Of a stretch of DNA of 21,132 bases, positions 14,836 through 21,132 are shown one piece after another. The stretch is taken from assembly GCA_022402505.1 (NCBI GenBank), contig JAKRSE010000176.1:917-22048 (forward strand). The letters run 5' to 3'. Positions within the stretch are counted from its first letter, which is position 1; the number at the start of each line of letters is the position of its first letter. The position numbers were made by a program, and so were the translations under genes. The notes beneath the pieces are model-generated. The model was not told where the DNA came from and ran no database searches. It saw nothing but the letters and a program-made list of their open reading frames with translations. This DNA is from Fimbriimonadaceae bacterium (lineage in GTDB: Bacteria > Armatimonadota > Fimbriimonadia > Fimbriimonadales > Fimbriimonadaceae).

Positions 14836-15840
14836 TTATTCCTCGTCGAGAATCTGGCTCAGCGTCTTGCCGGGCTGGTTGAAGACCGTGCCGGTGACGC
14901 CGTCCTGGAATCGCTTCAGGATCCGAGCATACTGCTCATCGGCCAACGGGACATAGTTCGCCTGGGTCACCGCGTCCTTGCCGTCGGTCAGGGCGTATTC
15001 GACGAAGGCCTTCACGGCGGGCTCCGAGGCGGCGGCCTTGTTCACATAGATGAACAGGGGTCGGCTCATGGGGAAGTACGTCCCGTCCTTGATCGTCTCG
15101 TTGCTCGGCACGACGACTCCCTTGCCGGCGTCCAGGCCGAGAACCTTGATGGCTCCCTGGTTCTGCTCGACGTAGGCGAATCCGACGTAGCCCAGAGCGC
15201 CCTTGCTGCTGTTGACGCCCTGAATCAGCTGGTTGTAGTCGGCGGTCGCCTGGTAGTCCTGGCGGGAGTTCTTCTTGTCCCCGTTCACGACCTCGTTGAA
15301 GTACTCGTACGAGCCGTGGTCGGAATTGGGGCCGAAGAGGACCAGCGGCTCATCCGGCCAGCTGGGGTCGATCTCGTTCCACCGAGAGATCTTGGAGTCC
15401 TTGTCCCAGATCTTCTTCAGCTGGTCCATCGTGATGCTGGTCGCCCAGGTGTTCTCGGCGTTGACCACGATGCTCAGGCCGTCGATGGCGATCGGCAGCT
15501 CGATGAACTCGATGCCCGCATCGGCGGCAGCCTTGGCCTGCTCCTCCGAGATCGGCTTGGAGGCGGTGGCGATCTGGATCTCTCCGGCCGCGAACTTCTC
15601 GAATCCGGCGCCCGTGCCCGATTCGCCCACCGAGACTCGGACCGACCGGTTCAGGGCGCTGAACCGGGTGGTCAGCGCGCTGGCGATCGGGTGAACCGTG
15701 CTCGATCCGTCGATTCGGATCCGACCCTCCAGGTTGGAATCGGAGCCGCCGGCCTCGGTGGCTCGGCTGCCGCCGCCGCAACCGACGAGGATCGTCATGG
15801 CGGCCAGGATCGCGGTGAGGGCGAGGAAGGAGGTCTTCAT
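14836..15840 (-). CDS. pstS: Phosphate-binding lipoprotein PstS
   Basis: PstS captures phosphate outside the cytoplasmic membrane and delivers it to PstCA. The 334-aa protein begins with a lipoprotein signal ending in LVGC, where Cys21 is the expected lipidation site. The mature part carries the classic phosphate-binding segments IRIDGSSTVHPI and VGESGTGAGFEKFAAGEI, followed by NAENTWATSITMDQLKKIW and the SDHGSYEYF region of this PstS subgroup. The first gene of pstSCA, it has a PHO-box-like direct repeat 60 bases before its start, so phosphate control by a PhoB-type regulator is likely. Confidence 0.96.
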   Translation of the reverse strand: MKTSFLALTAILAAMTILVGCGGGSRATEAGGSDSNLEGRIRIDGSSTVHPIASALTTRFSALNRSVRVSVGESGTGAGFEKFAAGEIQIATASKPISEEQAKAAADAGIEFIELPIAIDGLSIVVNAENTWATSITMDQLKKIWDKDSKISRWNEIDPSWPDEPLVLFGPNSDHGSYEYFNEVVNGDKKNSRQDYQATADYNQLIQGVNSSKGALGYVGFAYVEQNQGAIKVLGLDAGKGVVVPSNETIKDGTYFPMSRPLFIYVNKAAASEPAVKAFVEYALTDGKDAVTQANYVPLADEQYARILKRFQDGVTGTVFNQPGKTLSQILDEE

Positions 15841-15900
15841 GATGCCTGCCGGCGCTGGGAAACCAGGCGTGCCGGACCGACTGGAGTGTTGCGGGATCGT

Positions 15901-15918
15901 GTTAAGAAATTGTTAAGA
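15901..15918 (-). promoter_or_regulatory. PHO-box-like direct repeat upstream of pstS
   Basis: On the minus strand, TCTTAAC occurs twice with a 4-base spacer, giving an 11-base period (TCTTAACAATTTCTTAAC). The 11-base period is that of PhoB-type boxes, and the unit resembles the CTTAAC core seen in cyanobacterial boxes. The upstream unit contains the acpS stop codon; the downstream unit ends 60 bases before the pstS ATG. Only two units are clear, and the -10 after it (AACACT) is poor. Confidence 0.6.
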
Positions 15919-16236
15919 GGCGGGCCCTTCCTCCAGGATGGCGACGGCCGCGGCGGTTCCCCGTTCGTGCGTGATCGAAAGGTGCCATCTGCCGCCGGGT
16001 CGAACGACCCGGGGTTCGCCGTGGGGTCCCGGGAGGACTTCGATCTCCAGGAACGTCTGCGGCCCGCCGGCCTTCATGATCGCCTCCTTGGCCGCCCACC
16101 GACCGGCAACCTGCTGCGGAGTCCGGCAGTAGTCGCGCTCGGCGAGGGTCAGAATCCGCTCGACGAACCCGGGCCTCTGCATCGCCCGGGCGATCCGGGC
16201 CACATCCACGATGTCCAGGCCGATGGCGCGGATCAG
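15913..16236 (-). CDS. acpS: Holo-[acyl-carrier-protein] synthase
   Basis: AcpS transfers 4'-phosphopantetheine from CoA to acyl carrier protein, needed for fatty acid synthesis. Conserved parts are IGLDIVDVARI (metal-binding Asp), RWAAKEAIMKAGG (conserved Glu) and HLSITHERGTAAAVAI. No ATG, GTG or TTG stands at the expected start. A CTG at 16236 lies 7 bases after a perfect AGGAGG (16249-16244) and gives 107 aa starting (M)IRAIGLDIV, exactly where AcpS proteins begin. Any later GTG or ATG would remove the metal-binding motif. The CTG overlaps the stop of the upstream Fe-S gene as CTGA. The frame is open further upstream, but only inside that Fe-S gene, where the translation is unlike AcpS. 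The gene is shorter than the usual 120 or so residues but complete in motifs. Confidence 0.85.
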   Translation of the reverse strand: MIRAIGLDIVDVARIARAMQRPGFVERILTLAERDYCRTPQQVAGRWAAKEAIMKAGGPQTFLEIEVLPGPHGEPRVVRPGGRWHLSITHERGTAAAVAILEEGPAS

Positions 16237-18317
16237 CGGTTCGCCTCCTGGAGCATTTCCGCCAGATCGACAAGGCGGATTTCGTCCTCCAGAGCGGCTG
16301 TCTTCGGTCGGCCCGTCTCCAGCATGATCCGGCAGAAGGGGCAGGCGACGGCGACGGTTTTTGCGCCTGTGGCGGCCAGCTCGGCCATCCTCCGTTCGCT
16401 TGGCCTCTGCCCCGGCTCTTCCTCCATCCACATGCGGCCGCCGCCGGCACCGCAGCAGAGCGTCTTGCGGCCGCGATGCTCCGGCTCGACGAGGCGTTCG
16501 GTGTCCGGCCCTGGAGGAGAGGTCACGGCTCGAATCAGGCCGGGAACCTCGCTGTTCAGGTTCGTTTCTTCACCGACCAGCCGCCGCGGAGCATCGCTCT
16601 CGTTGTTGACTCGGGCCAGGTAGCAGGGGTCGTGGTAGGTCACTTCGCCGGGGCGGATTTCCGCGCTCTTCAACCGGCCTTCGCCCACCAGACCGGCCAG
16701 GAGCTGGGTGTGGTGCCAGACCTCCATCTCGGCTCCGAACTCCCCGTACTCGTTCTTGAGGCTGTTGAAGCAGTGCGGACAGGCGGTGACGACCTTCTTG
16801 ACTCCGTACCGGGCGAAGACGGAAGCGTTGCCCTGAGCCTTCTCCTGGAAGAGGAATTCGTCGCCGATCCGCCGGGCCGGGTCGCCGGTGCAGGCCTCTT
16901 CTCGGCCGAGACAGGCGTAGGAGACCCCCGCCATCGTGAGCAGCTCCGCGACCGCCCGAGTCGTCTTGATGGCGCCGGGATCGGTGGCTCCGGCGCAGCC
17001 GACCCAGAACAGGAACTCAAACTCGCCGGTGTTCCTGGCAAGAGGCACGTTCAGGCCTTGCATCCACGCCTCGCGATCCGCCGGCTTCTGTCCCCAGGCG
17101 CTGCCGCTGCCGGCCACCTGGCGCAAGGTGACGGTGGCCGGGCCGGTGAGCCTCCCTTCGGCCGTCAGGTTTCGCCGGGCGTCCACGATCAGATCGACAT
17201 GTCGGATGAGGACCGGGCAGGCTTCGACGCAGGCGTTGCAGGTCGTGCAGGCCCACAAGGCTTCCTCCGTGACCAGCTCAGCGACCTGCCCCCCGGTCCG
17301 AAGCCCGCCGTGGATGTCGGCGACGACCTGCTTGGGGTTCAGGGTCTTGCCGCTGCCATAGGCGGGGCAGACCTCGGTGCATCGGCCGCAGCCCATGCAG
17401 GCATCGAGGCTCTTCAGGTCCCAACGGAAGTACTGCTCGGGCTCGGCGACCCCGATCCGCCCGGTCTCTTCCACCTCGTCCATCGGGATCGTTCGTAGCG
17501 CTCCCATCGGTCGGTCCGGGGCGTCGTAAGCGGTCATCACGGCGATCACGATGTGCCGGAGCCTCAGCTGGGGCAGGATGATGAAGAAGGCGCAGACCAA
17601 GAGTGCGTGCAGCCACCAGACGGCGAGGTAGCCGGCGGGAGAGAATGGCGGGAGAATCAGGCTGTAGAGCCAGCCGATCGGAGCCCAGTGATCCCAGGGC
17701 TGAGGGTTGGCCTTCATTCGGGCCGCCTCGACCAGGAAGCCGGTCACGCCCAAGGCGAAGAGCAGCAGCAGCCCGGTGTAGTCCTTCGGCTCGTGGGTCA
17801 GGGGGTTCAGGCGGGGAGCGGGTTCGCCGGGGAACCGGGCCGCTTCGGCCTGCAGCTGTCGCCGAACCATGCTCCAGCGCCGGACGAGGGCCCAGCCCGC
17901 GCCGATGACGAAGACGAGCAACATGAAGTAGAAGATCAGTTCATAGGCCAGGTAGTAGGCGCCCCGGTGGAAGTTCGGCAGGCCGACGATGAACCCGTAC
18001 TCCGCCAGGGCCAGCAGGCTGGTCGCGATGAAGAGGGCGAGGAAGCCATAAAAGAGCATCAGGTGCATCGGCGCCCCGTCGCGAGGGCGGCTCTCCTGAA
18101 CCTTTCGCTGGCCGAGGATGTACCGCCAGACCTTGTGCAGGCAGCGATTGTCGGTCTCGGCGGGCCGACCCTTCTGCCACTGCCGACGGGTGTCGATGAT
18201 CTGCTTGACCATCCAGGCCAGCGAGGCGAAGATGAGCACATAGAACAGGCCCTTCTGCCAGGCCGGCATGAAAAGGTACGACTCCCTCGTCGGATCCACG
18301 AACCCAGTTTGGCTCAT
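16233..18317 (-). CDS. Membrane-bound Fe-S oxidoreductase, NarI-like and heterodisulfide reductase-like (FadF/EMO type)
   Basis: This 694-aa protein probably passes electrons between a cytoplasmic donor, such as electron-transfer flavoprotein from fatty-acid oxidation, and membrane quinone. The N-terminal 260 residues contain five or six membrane helices (for example GLFYVLIFASLAWMV, HLMLFYGFLALFIATSLLAL and LAVWWLHALLVCAFFIILPQ) of the nitrate-reductase-gamma type. Two 4Fe-4S ferredoxin motifs follow: CMGCGRCTEVCP (307-318) and CTTCNACVEACP (357-368). Two cysteine-rich CCG domains come next. The first spans WVGCAGATDP through CPHCFNSL; the second has YHDPCYLAR, TLCCGAGGGRMWMEE and CPFCRIML. 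This architecture matches FadF/EMO proteins often linked to ETF. No etfAB or acyl-CoA dehydrogenase gene is in view, so the electron donor is inferred. The gene heads the long minus-strand run and is divergent from DUF2237 with only 29 bases between starts. Confidence 0.9.
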   Translation of the reverse strand: MSQTGFVDPTRESYLFMPAWQKGLFYVLIFASLAWMVKQIIDTRRQWQKGRPAETDNRCLHKVWRYILGQRKVQESRPRDGAPMHLMLFYGFLALFIATSLLALAEYGFIVGLPNFHRGAYYLAYELIFYFMLLVFVIGAGWALVRRWSMVRRQLQAEAARFPGEPAPRLNPLTHEPKDYTGLLLLFALGVTGFLVEAARMKANPQPWDHWAPIGWLYSLILPPFSPAGYLAVWWLHALLVCAFFIILPQLRLRHIVIAVMTAYDAPDRPMGALRTIPMDEVEETGRIGVAEPEQYFRWDLKSLDACMGCGRCTEVCPAYGSGKTLNPKQVVADIHGGLRTGGQVAELVTEEALWACTTCNACVEACPVLIRHVDLIVDARRNLTAEGRLTGPATVTLRQVAGSGSAWGQKPADREAWMQGLNVPLARNTGEFEFLFWVGCAGATDPGAIKTTRAVAELLTMAGVSYACLGREEACTGDPARRIGDEFLFQEKAQGNASVFARYGVKKVVTACPHCFNSLKNEYGEFGAEMEVWHHTQLLAGLVGEGRLKSAEIRPGEVTYHDPCYLARVNNESDAPRRLVGEETNLNSEVPGLIRAVTSPPGPDTERLVEPEHRGRKTLCCGAGGGRMWMEEEPGQRPSERRMAELAATGAKTVAVACPFCRIMLETGRPKTAALEDEIRLVDLAEMLQEANR
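16244..16249 (-). promoter_or_regulatory. Ribosome binding site supporting the CTG start of acpS
   Basis: AGGAGG on the minus strand is followed by seven bases and then CTG at 16236-16234. It is inside the last codons of the Fe-S oxidoreductase gene and has no other start codon at a suitable distance. Confidence 0.75.
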
Positions 18318-18346
18318 TTCCGGACTGAAAGGACGTAGACATATTC

Positions 18347-18724
18347 ATGATGCAATCCATGCGGCCGAGCCGCAACGTCCTGGGCGGCCCGCTCGTCGCC
18401 TGCAGCACGGAGCCGATGACCGGCTGGTACCGAGACGGCTGCTGCAACACCGGGGCTGGAGATTTCGGTCTCCACACGGTCTGCTGTCGGGTGACGGCAG
18501 AGTTTCTGGACTTCAGCCGGGCCGCCGGAAACGACCTCTCGACGCCCGCTCCGAACATGGGCTTCCCGGGCCTCAAGCCCGGAGATCATTGGTGCCTCTG
18601 CGCCGCCCGATGGCAGCAGGCCTTCGAGGCGGGGGTCGCTCCGGCCGTGGTTCTGGAGGCGACCCACGAAGCCTGCCTGGAGTTCATCCAGCTGGAAGAT
18701 TTGAAGACGATGGCCCTCGCATAG
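18347..18724 (+). CDS. DUF2237 family protein of unknown function
   Basis: The 125-aa cytoplasmic protein matches the DUF2237 pattern along its whole length: NVLGGPL, PMTGWYRDGCC, GLHTVCCRVTAEFLDFS, GNDLSTP, FPGLKPGDHWCLCAARW and PAVVLEATHEACLEF. Eight cysteines are spread over the sequence, several in pairs (32/33, 46/47, 83/85), which hints at metal binding or redox chemistry, although the function of this family is not known to me. The first ATG at 18347 gives the longest form; ATG codons at 18350 and 18359 are possible, and the conserved core begins near residue 8. An AGGA at about 18330 is distant from all of them. It is divergent from the Fe-S oxidoreductase gene and precedes a TIM-barrel gene after 28 bases. 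Confidence 0.88.
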   Translation: MMQSMRPSRNVLGGPLVACSTEPMTGWYRDGCCNTGAGDFGLHTVCCRVTAEFLDFSRAAGNDLSTPAPNMGFPGLKPGDHWCLCAARWQQAFEAGVAPAVVLEATHEACLEFIQLEDLKTMALA

Positions 18725-18735
18725 AGCCGGTCGGC

Positions 18736-18751
18736 GGGCCTAGAATGGCCC
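18736..18751 (+). promoter_or_regulatory. Leaderless-type promoter (-10 TAGAAT) within a short inverted repeat
   Basis: TAGAAT at 18741-18746 is one mismatch from TATAAT and ends 6 bases before the ATG at 18753, the geometry described for leaderless genes in several high-GC bacteria. There is no Shine-Dalgarno sequence. The hexamer is flanked by the 5-base inverted repeat GGGCC/GGCCC, so it could also be an operator. Confidence 0.5.
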
Positions 18752-18752
18752 C

Positions 18753-19601
18753 ATGCAATGGGGCTACGCACTGGTCTGGCCGCACCAGTTCAACGACCTG
18801 GACCCCGACCCGGTTCTGGCCCGGCTGCAGGTTTTGGATCGCTTCGGACTGCGATGGATGCAGCTGTCGGCGCGGGAGCTGTCCGAGATGGAGCCGGATC
18901 GCCGCGAGAGGATTCTCAGCTTCGTGCAGGACCGAGGGCTCGGCCTCATCCCCTCCCTTTGGGGGCCTTGGATGAACGCCCCGCGCGAGGAGTCGCGGGC
19001 CGACCTGCGGGCGCAGGTGGACCTGGTGCTGGAATGGGCGGGCCGGATGCAGGCTCCGATCATCCACTGCGGGGTCGCCTCCACCCACCGTTTCGCCGAC
19101 CGCCCGAACCTGGCCGAGCAGATGGAGATTCTGGCCGACCTGCTGGCCGAGCCCGCTCGACGCTGCGCCGACGCCGGCCGGCCGCTCGCCATCGAGAACC
19201 ACGGCGACTACTACGTCTCCGACCTGGTGGCCCTGATCGGCGAGGTTCCGGAGCTGAGACTCTTCCTGGACACGGGTAACACCTTCCTGATCGGGGAGAA
19301 GCCGGTGCCCGCGTTCTGCGAGGCGGCGCCGTTCGTGGTCGGGGGCCACTTCAAGGACCACAAGGTCGGGCCGAGGACGGACGAGGGGCCCCTCCGCTTC
19401 GAGATCGGACCGGCCGTTCTGGGAGAGGGCGACGTCCCGCTCCGTGAGTGCTTCGACATCCTCCGGCAGCACACGCCGGACTTCGACCGGGTCGCGATGC
19501 TGATCGAGCTGATCCCCCCGAGCTTCGCGGGAGACGACAACGTCCGAGCCTTCGAGCAGTCGGTGGCCTTCGTCAAGTCGCTGGAGGCGGGTCGTGGCTG
19601 A
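18753..19601 (+). CDS. Sugar phosphate isomerase/epimerase-like TIM-barrel protein
   Basis: The 282-aa protein belongs to the xylose-isomerase-like TIM-barrel (AP endonuclease 2) superfamily, which isomerises, epimerises or dehydrates sugars and inositols with a divalent metal. Likely metal ligands are Glu148 (LAIENHGDY), Asp173 (LFLDTGNT), His199 (GHFKDHK) and Glu252 (LIELIPP), in the usual order around the barrel. The C-terminal end overlaps the start of the Gfo/Idh/MocA gene by 8 bases, so the two are likely coupled and act on the same substrate. Such pairs commonly process sugars or cyclitols in saprophytic bacteria. The specific substrate cannot be read. No signal peptide is seen. Its own start appears to be leaderless. 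Confidence 0.88.
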   Translation: MQWGYALVWPHQFNDLDPDPVLARLQVLDRFGLRWMQLSARELSEMEPDRRERILSFVQDRGLGLIPSLWGPWMNAPREESRADLRAQVDLVLEWAGRMQAPIIHCGVASTHRFADRPNLAEQMEILADLLAEPARRCADAGRPLAIENHGDYYVSDLVALIGEVPELRLFLDTGNTFLIGEKPVPAFCEAAPFVVGGHFKDHKVGPRTDEGPLRFEIGPAVLGEGDVPLRECFDILRQHTPDFDRVAMLIELIPPSFAGDDNVRAFEQSVAFVKSLEAGRG

Positions 19602-20634
19602 CCGCTTCCGCCTGGTTCTGGTCGGAGCCGGCGCCATGGGCCGGGGACTGCTGCAGGATGCGTTCGCGGTTCCGGAGATCCGACCGGTCGGAGTCTGCGA
19701 ACCGCTCGAGGCGAACTGTCAGGCGGTCGCCGACCAGTGGCCGGACCTCAGCCTCTTTGAAACCTGGGATCAGGCAGTGGAGTCGATCGGGCCGCCAGAG
19801 ATTGCCGTCATCGCCACGCCGAACTTCAACCACGCCGAGCTGGCCCTTCAGGCGGTCGCCTCGGGAGTCCGGGCGATCTTTCTTGAGAAGCCGATGGCGG
19901 TCCACCTGGCCGATGCCCGATGGATCGTCGAAGCCTGCGAGTCGGCCGGAGTTCTCCTGGTCGTCAACCATCAGCGCAGGCTCCTGCCGGAACTCATCAA
20001 GATGCGGGAGGTCATCGCCTCCGGCGTACTGGGTTCCATCGAGCTGATTCGGTCTTGCGGCGCAGGCGACTTCCTGAGCGACGGCACTCATGCGGTCGAT
20101 TCGGTGAGGCACCTGCTCGGCGACGTTCAGGCCGAGTGGGTGTTTGGCCAGGTGTTTCGCGCTCCGAATCCGGAGTCGGTCGTTGGCGAGGACGGGGTCT
20201 GGACCGGACCGGGCTGCCGCTACGGTCACCCGGTGGAAGAGGCGGCCCTGGCGGTGGCCGGCTTTCCTGACGGAGTCAGGGCCGAGTTCCATTGGGGCTC
20301 CCTTTTCCCAGCAGGGCGGTGGTATCAGGACTACGAGGTGATCGGGAGCCGAGGGCGTCTGCATCGGTTCCCGGACGGCCGAGAAGGGCCGCGCCTGGAG
20401 ATCGATCTGGGCGGCGGCTGGGAGCCGCTTCCGTTCGACGAGACTCCCGGCCCCTCGGCTCTCGCCCGGCTGGCCAGGTCGCTGGAGACCGGGGAGAATC
20501 ATCCCATGAACGGGCGGGTCGGCCTGGCCGACATGGAGCTGGTGACGGCGGTCTACGAGTCGGCGGCCCGGCGCGTCCGGGTGGAGATGCCTCCGTCGGC
20601 CGGCCGTTTTCCCCTTCTCGATCTGTTGTCTTGA
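19594..20634 (+). CDS. Gfo/Idh/MocA family NAD(P)-dependent oxidoreductase
   Basis: This 346-aa enzyme should oxidise or reduce a sugar, sugar derivative or inositol using NAD(P). The N-terminal Rossmann fold has LVLVGAGAMGRGLL (about 7-20) and IAVIATPNFNH (about 70-80); the family marker IFLEKPMAV contains the conserved Lys99. The C-terminal half is the alpha/beta substrate domain: GDFLSDGTHAVDSVRHLLGD has the His and Asp common in the active site, and NGRVGLADMELVTAVYESA is a typical tail. The start is GTG at 19594, inside the last codons of the TIM-barrel gene (8-base overlap). No signal peptide is present, so it acts in the cytoplasm. Substrate is unknown. Confidence 0.92.
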   Translation: MADRFRLVLVGAGAMGRGLLQDAFAVPEIRPVGVCEPLEANCQAVADQWPDLSLFETWDQAVESIGPPEIAVIATPNFNHAELALQAVASGVRAIFLEKPMAVHLADARWIVEACESAGVLLVVNHQRRLLPELIKMREVIASGVLGSIELIRSCGAGDFLSDGTHAVDSVRHLLGDVQAEWVFGQVFRAPNPESVVGEDGVWTGPGCRYGHPVEEAALAVAGFPDGVRAEFHWGSLFPAGRWYQDYEVIGSRGRLHRFPDGREGPRLEIDLGGGWEPLPFDETPGPSALARLARSLETGENHPMNGRVGLADMELVTAVYESAARRVRVEMPPSAGRFPLLDLLS

Positions 20635-20660
20635 GTCCGCCCCCAGGGGTATGGTAGGCG

Positions 20661-20678
20661 TTCCGCGACGCTGCGGAA
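20661..20678. repeat. Short inverted repeat between the Gfo/Idh/MocA and ATP-grasp genes
   Basis: TTCCGC and GCGGAA form a perfect 6-base stem around a 6-base loop, in the 57-base gap before the COG2308 gene. No T-run follows, so it is unlikely to be a strong terminator; an operator or mRNA leader hairpin is possible. Confidence 0.4.
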
Positions 20679-20691
20679 TCGAGTCGGCAGC

Positions 20692-21132
20692 ATGGGACAG
20701 GCAGTCTGGGCGGCGGCCCCTCAGGGGTTCGATGAGGTCTTTGACCGGGATGGTCGGCCGAAGCCGCACTACGCCCCGATCGTGGACCTTTTGGGCGGGC
20801 TTTCCGCCGAGGAGCGACGCCGGCGCGAAGAGCTTCAGACTCTCGCCCTGCGCACCCAGGGCATCACGTTCAACGTCTACGGCAGCGACGATGGCGAGGA
20901 GCGGATCTTTCCCTTCGACTTTGTGCCCCGCATCATCCCGGCCTCCGAATGGCGGGTCCTCGAAAAGGGGCTGATCCAGCGGGTCGAGGCCCTGAACGTC
21001 TTCCTGAACGACCTCTATTCGGAGCAGAGGATTCTGAAGGATGGGGTCATCCCCTGGGATCTGATTCTGGGTCGAGACGAGTACCGACGCGAGCTGATGG
21101 GAGTGACGCCTCCGCACGGCATCTTCACCCAC
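20692..21132 (+). CDS. Circularly permuted ATP-grasp type 2 protein (COG2308/DUF404-DUF407), N-terminal part
   Basis: The frame is open from ATG at 20692 to the window end (147 codons), so the gene is cut by the window edge. Translation gives family features: FDEVFDRDGRPKPHYAPIV at the N-terminus, GITFNVYGSDDGEERIFPFD, PRIIPASEWRVLEKGLIQR, ALNVFLNDLYSEQRIL and the terminal TPPHGIFTH. These belong to the circularly permuted ATP-grasp family often encoded with an alpha-E domain protein and a transglutaminase-like protease, and thought to make or modify peptides. Full-length members are usually about 450-500 residues, so about one third is seen. The reaction and product are unknown. ATG at 20692 directly opens the conserved N-terminus; no strong ribosome site precedes it. 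Confidence 0.88.
   Translation, partial: MGQAVWAAAPQGFDEVFDRDGRPKPHYAPIVDLLGGLSAEERRRREELQTLALRTQGITFNVYGSDDGEERIFPFDFVPRIIPASEWRVLEKGLIQRVEALNVFLNDLYSEQRILKDGVIPWDLILGRDEYRRELMGVTPPHGIFTH

Noticed and set aside
16233..16431. ATG at 16431 as start of acpS
   Set aside because: The first 65 residues would be Arg/Gly-rich antiframe translation of the Fe-S gene and have no place in an AcpS protein.
14695..16623. 642-codon open frame on the plus strand across pstS, acpS and the Fe-S gene
   Set aside because: It crosses three clear minus-strand genes and their intergenic region, and shows no recognisable domain. High GC makes long antisense frames common.
19573..21132. 519-codon minus-strand open frame opposite the Gfo/Idh/MocA and ATP-grasp genes
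   Set aside because: The plus-strand proteins have unmistakable family motifs, and the antisense translation has none.
1..21132. tRNA, rRNA, CRISPR arrays, insertion sequences, prophage or att sites
   Set aside because: I looked for these and saw no cloverleaf, no regularly spaced repeats and no transposase or integrase motifs. Intergenic gaps are mostly too short to hold them.

Overview
The window is GC-rich bacterial chromosomal DNA, densely packed with genes. It shows short intergenic gaps, several 4-base gene overlaps, and GTG, TTG and probably CTG start codons. There are no rRNA or tRNA genes, insertion sequences or CRISPR arrays that I can see. The gene content includes a plant-hemicellulose locus, a Gfo/Idh/MocA oxidoreductase with a TIM-barrel isomerase, a DNRLRE/CARDB-type secreted protein and an ANKH-like transporter. 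This suggests a high-GC, saprophytic, heterotrophic member of a phylum such as Armatimonadota, Planctomycetota or a relative. I cannot fix the phylum from the sequence alone.

Region 1 (1-4886) is an arabinoxylan-use locus. It holds the C-terminal part of L-arabinose isomerase (plus strand), a secreted two-domain GH10 xylanase-GH62 arabinofuranosidase (minus), and a second secreted, closely similar GH10 xylanase (minus). Between the two xylanases sits a small antitoxin/PIN-toxin pair on the plus strand. Together the enzymes would cut xylan backbones, remove arabinose side chains and isomerise the freed arabinose.

Region 2 (4936-7767) has a PPK2-type polyphosphate kinase (minus) back to back with an ANKH/MOP-superfamily membrane transporter (plus). 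A BioY biotin-uptake subunit follows the transporter.

Region 3 (7815-18317) is an unbroken 10.5-kb run of ten minus-strand genes. In order of transcription it encodes a membrane-bound Fe-S/heterodisulfide-reductase-like oxidoreductase and AcpS (probable CTG start). Then come the phosphate transporter genes pstS-pstC-pstA, preceded by a PHO-box-like direct repeat; pstB and phoU are absent here. They are followed by a SAM methyltransferase, a secreted multidomain protein (DNRLRE-CARDB-discoidin-like), an E2 acyltransferase, a C26-type gamma-glutamyl hydrolase and a stand-alone biotin carrier protein.

Region 4 (18347-21132) is all plus strand: a DUF2237 protein, a TIM-barrel sugar isomerase/epimerase-like protein with a probable leaderless promoter, a translationally coupled Gfo/Idh/MocA oxidoreductase, and the N-terminal part of a circularly permuted ATP-grasp (COG2308) protein that runs off the window.

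Points most worth a second look are the toxin-antitoxin pair between duplicated xylanases, the PPK2/ANKH pairing, the PHO-box-like repeat before pstS, the CTG start of acpS, the leaderless-type promoter at 18741, and the E2-hydrolase-biotin-carrier operon.
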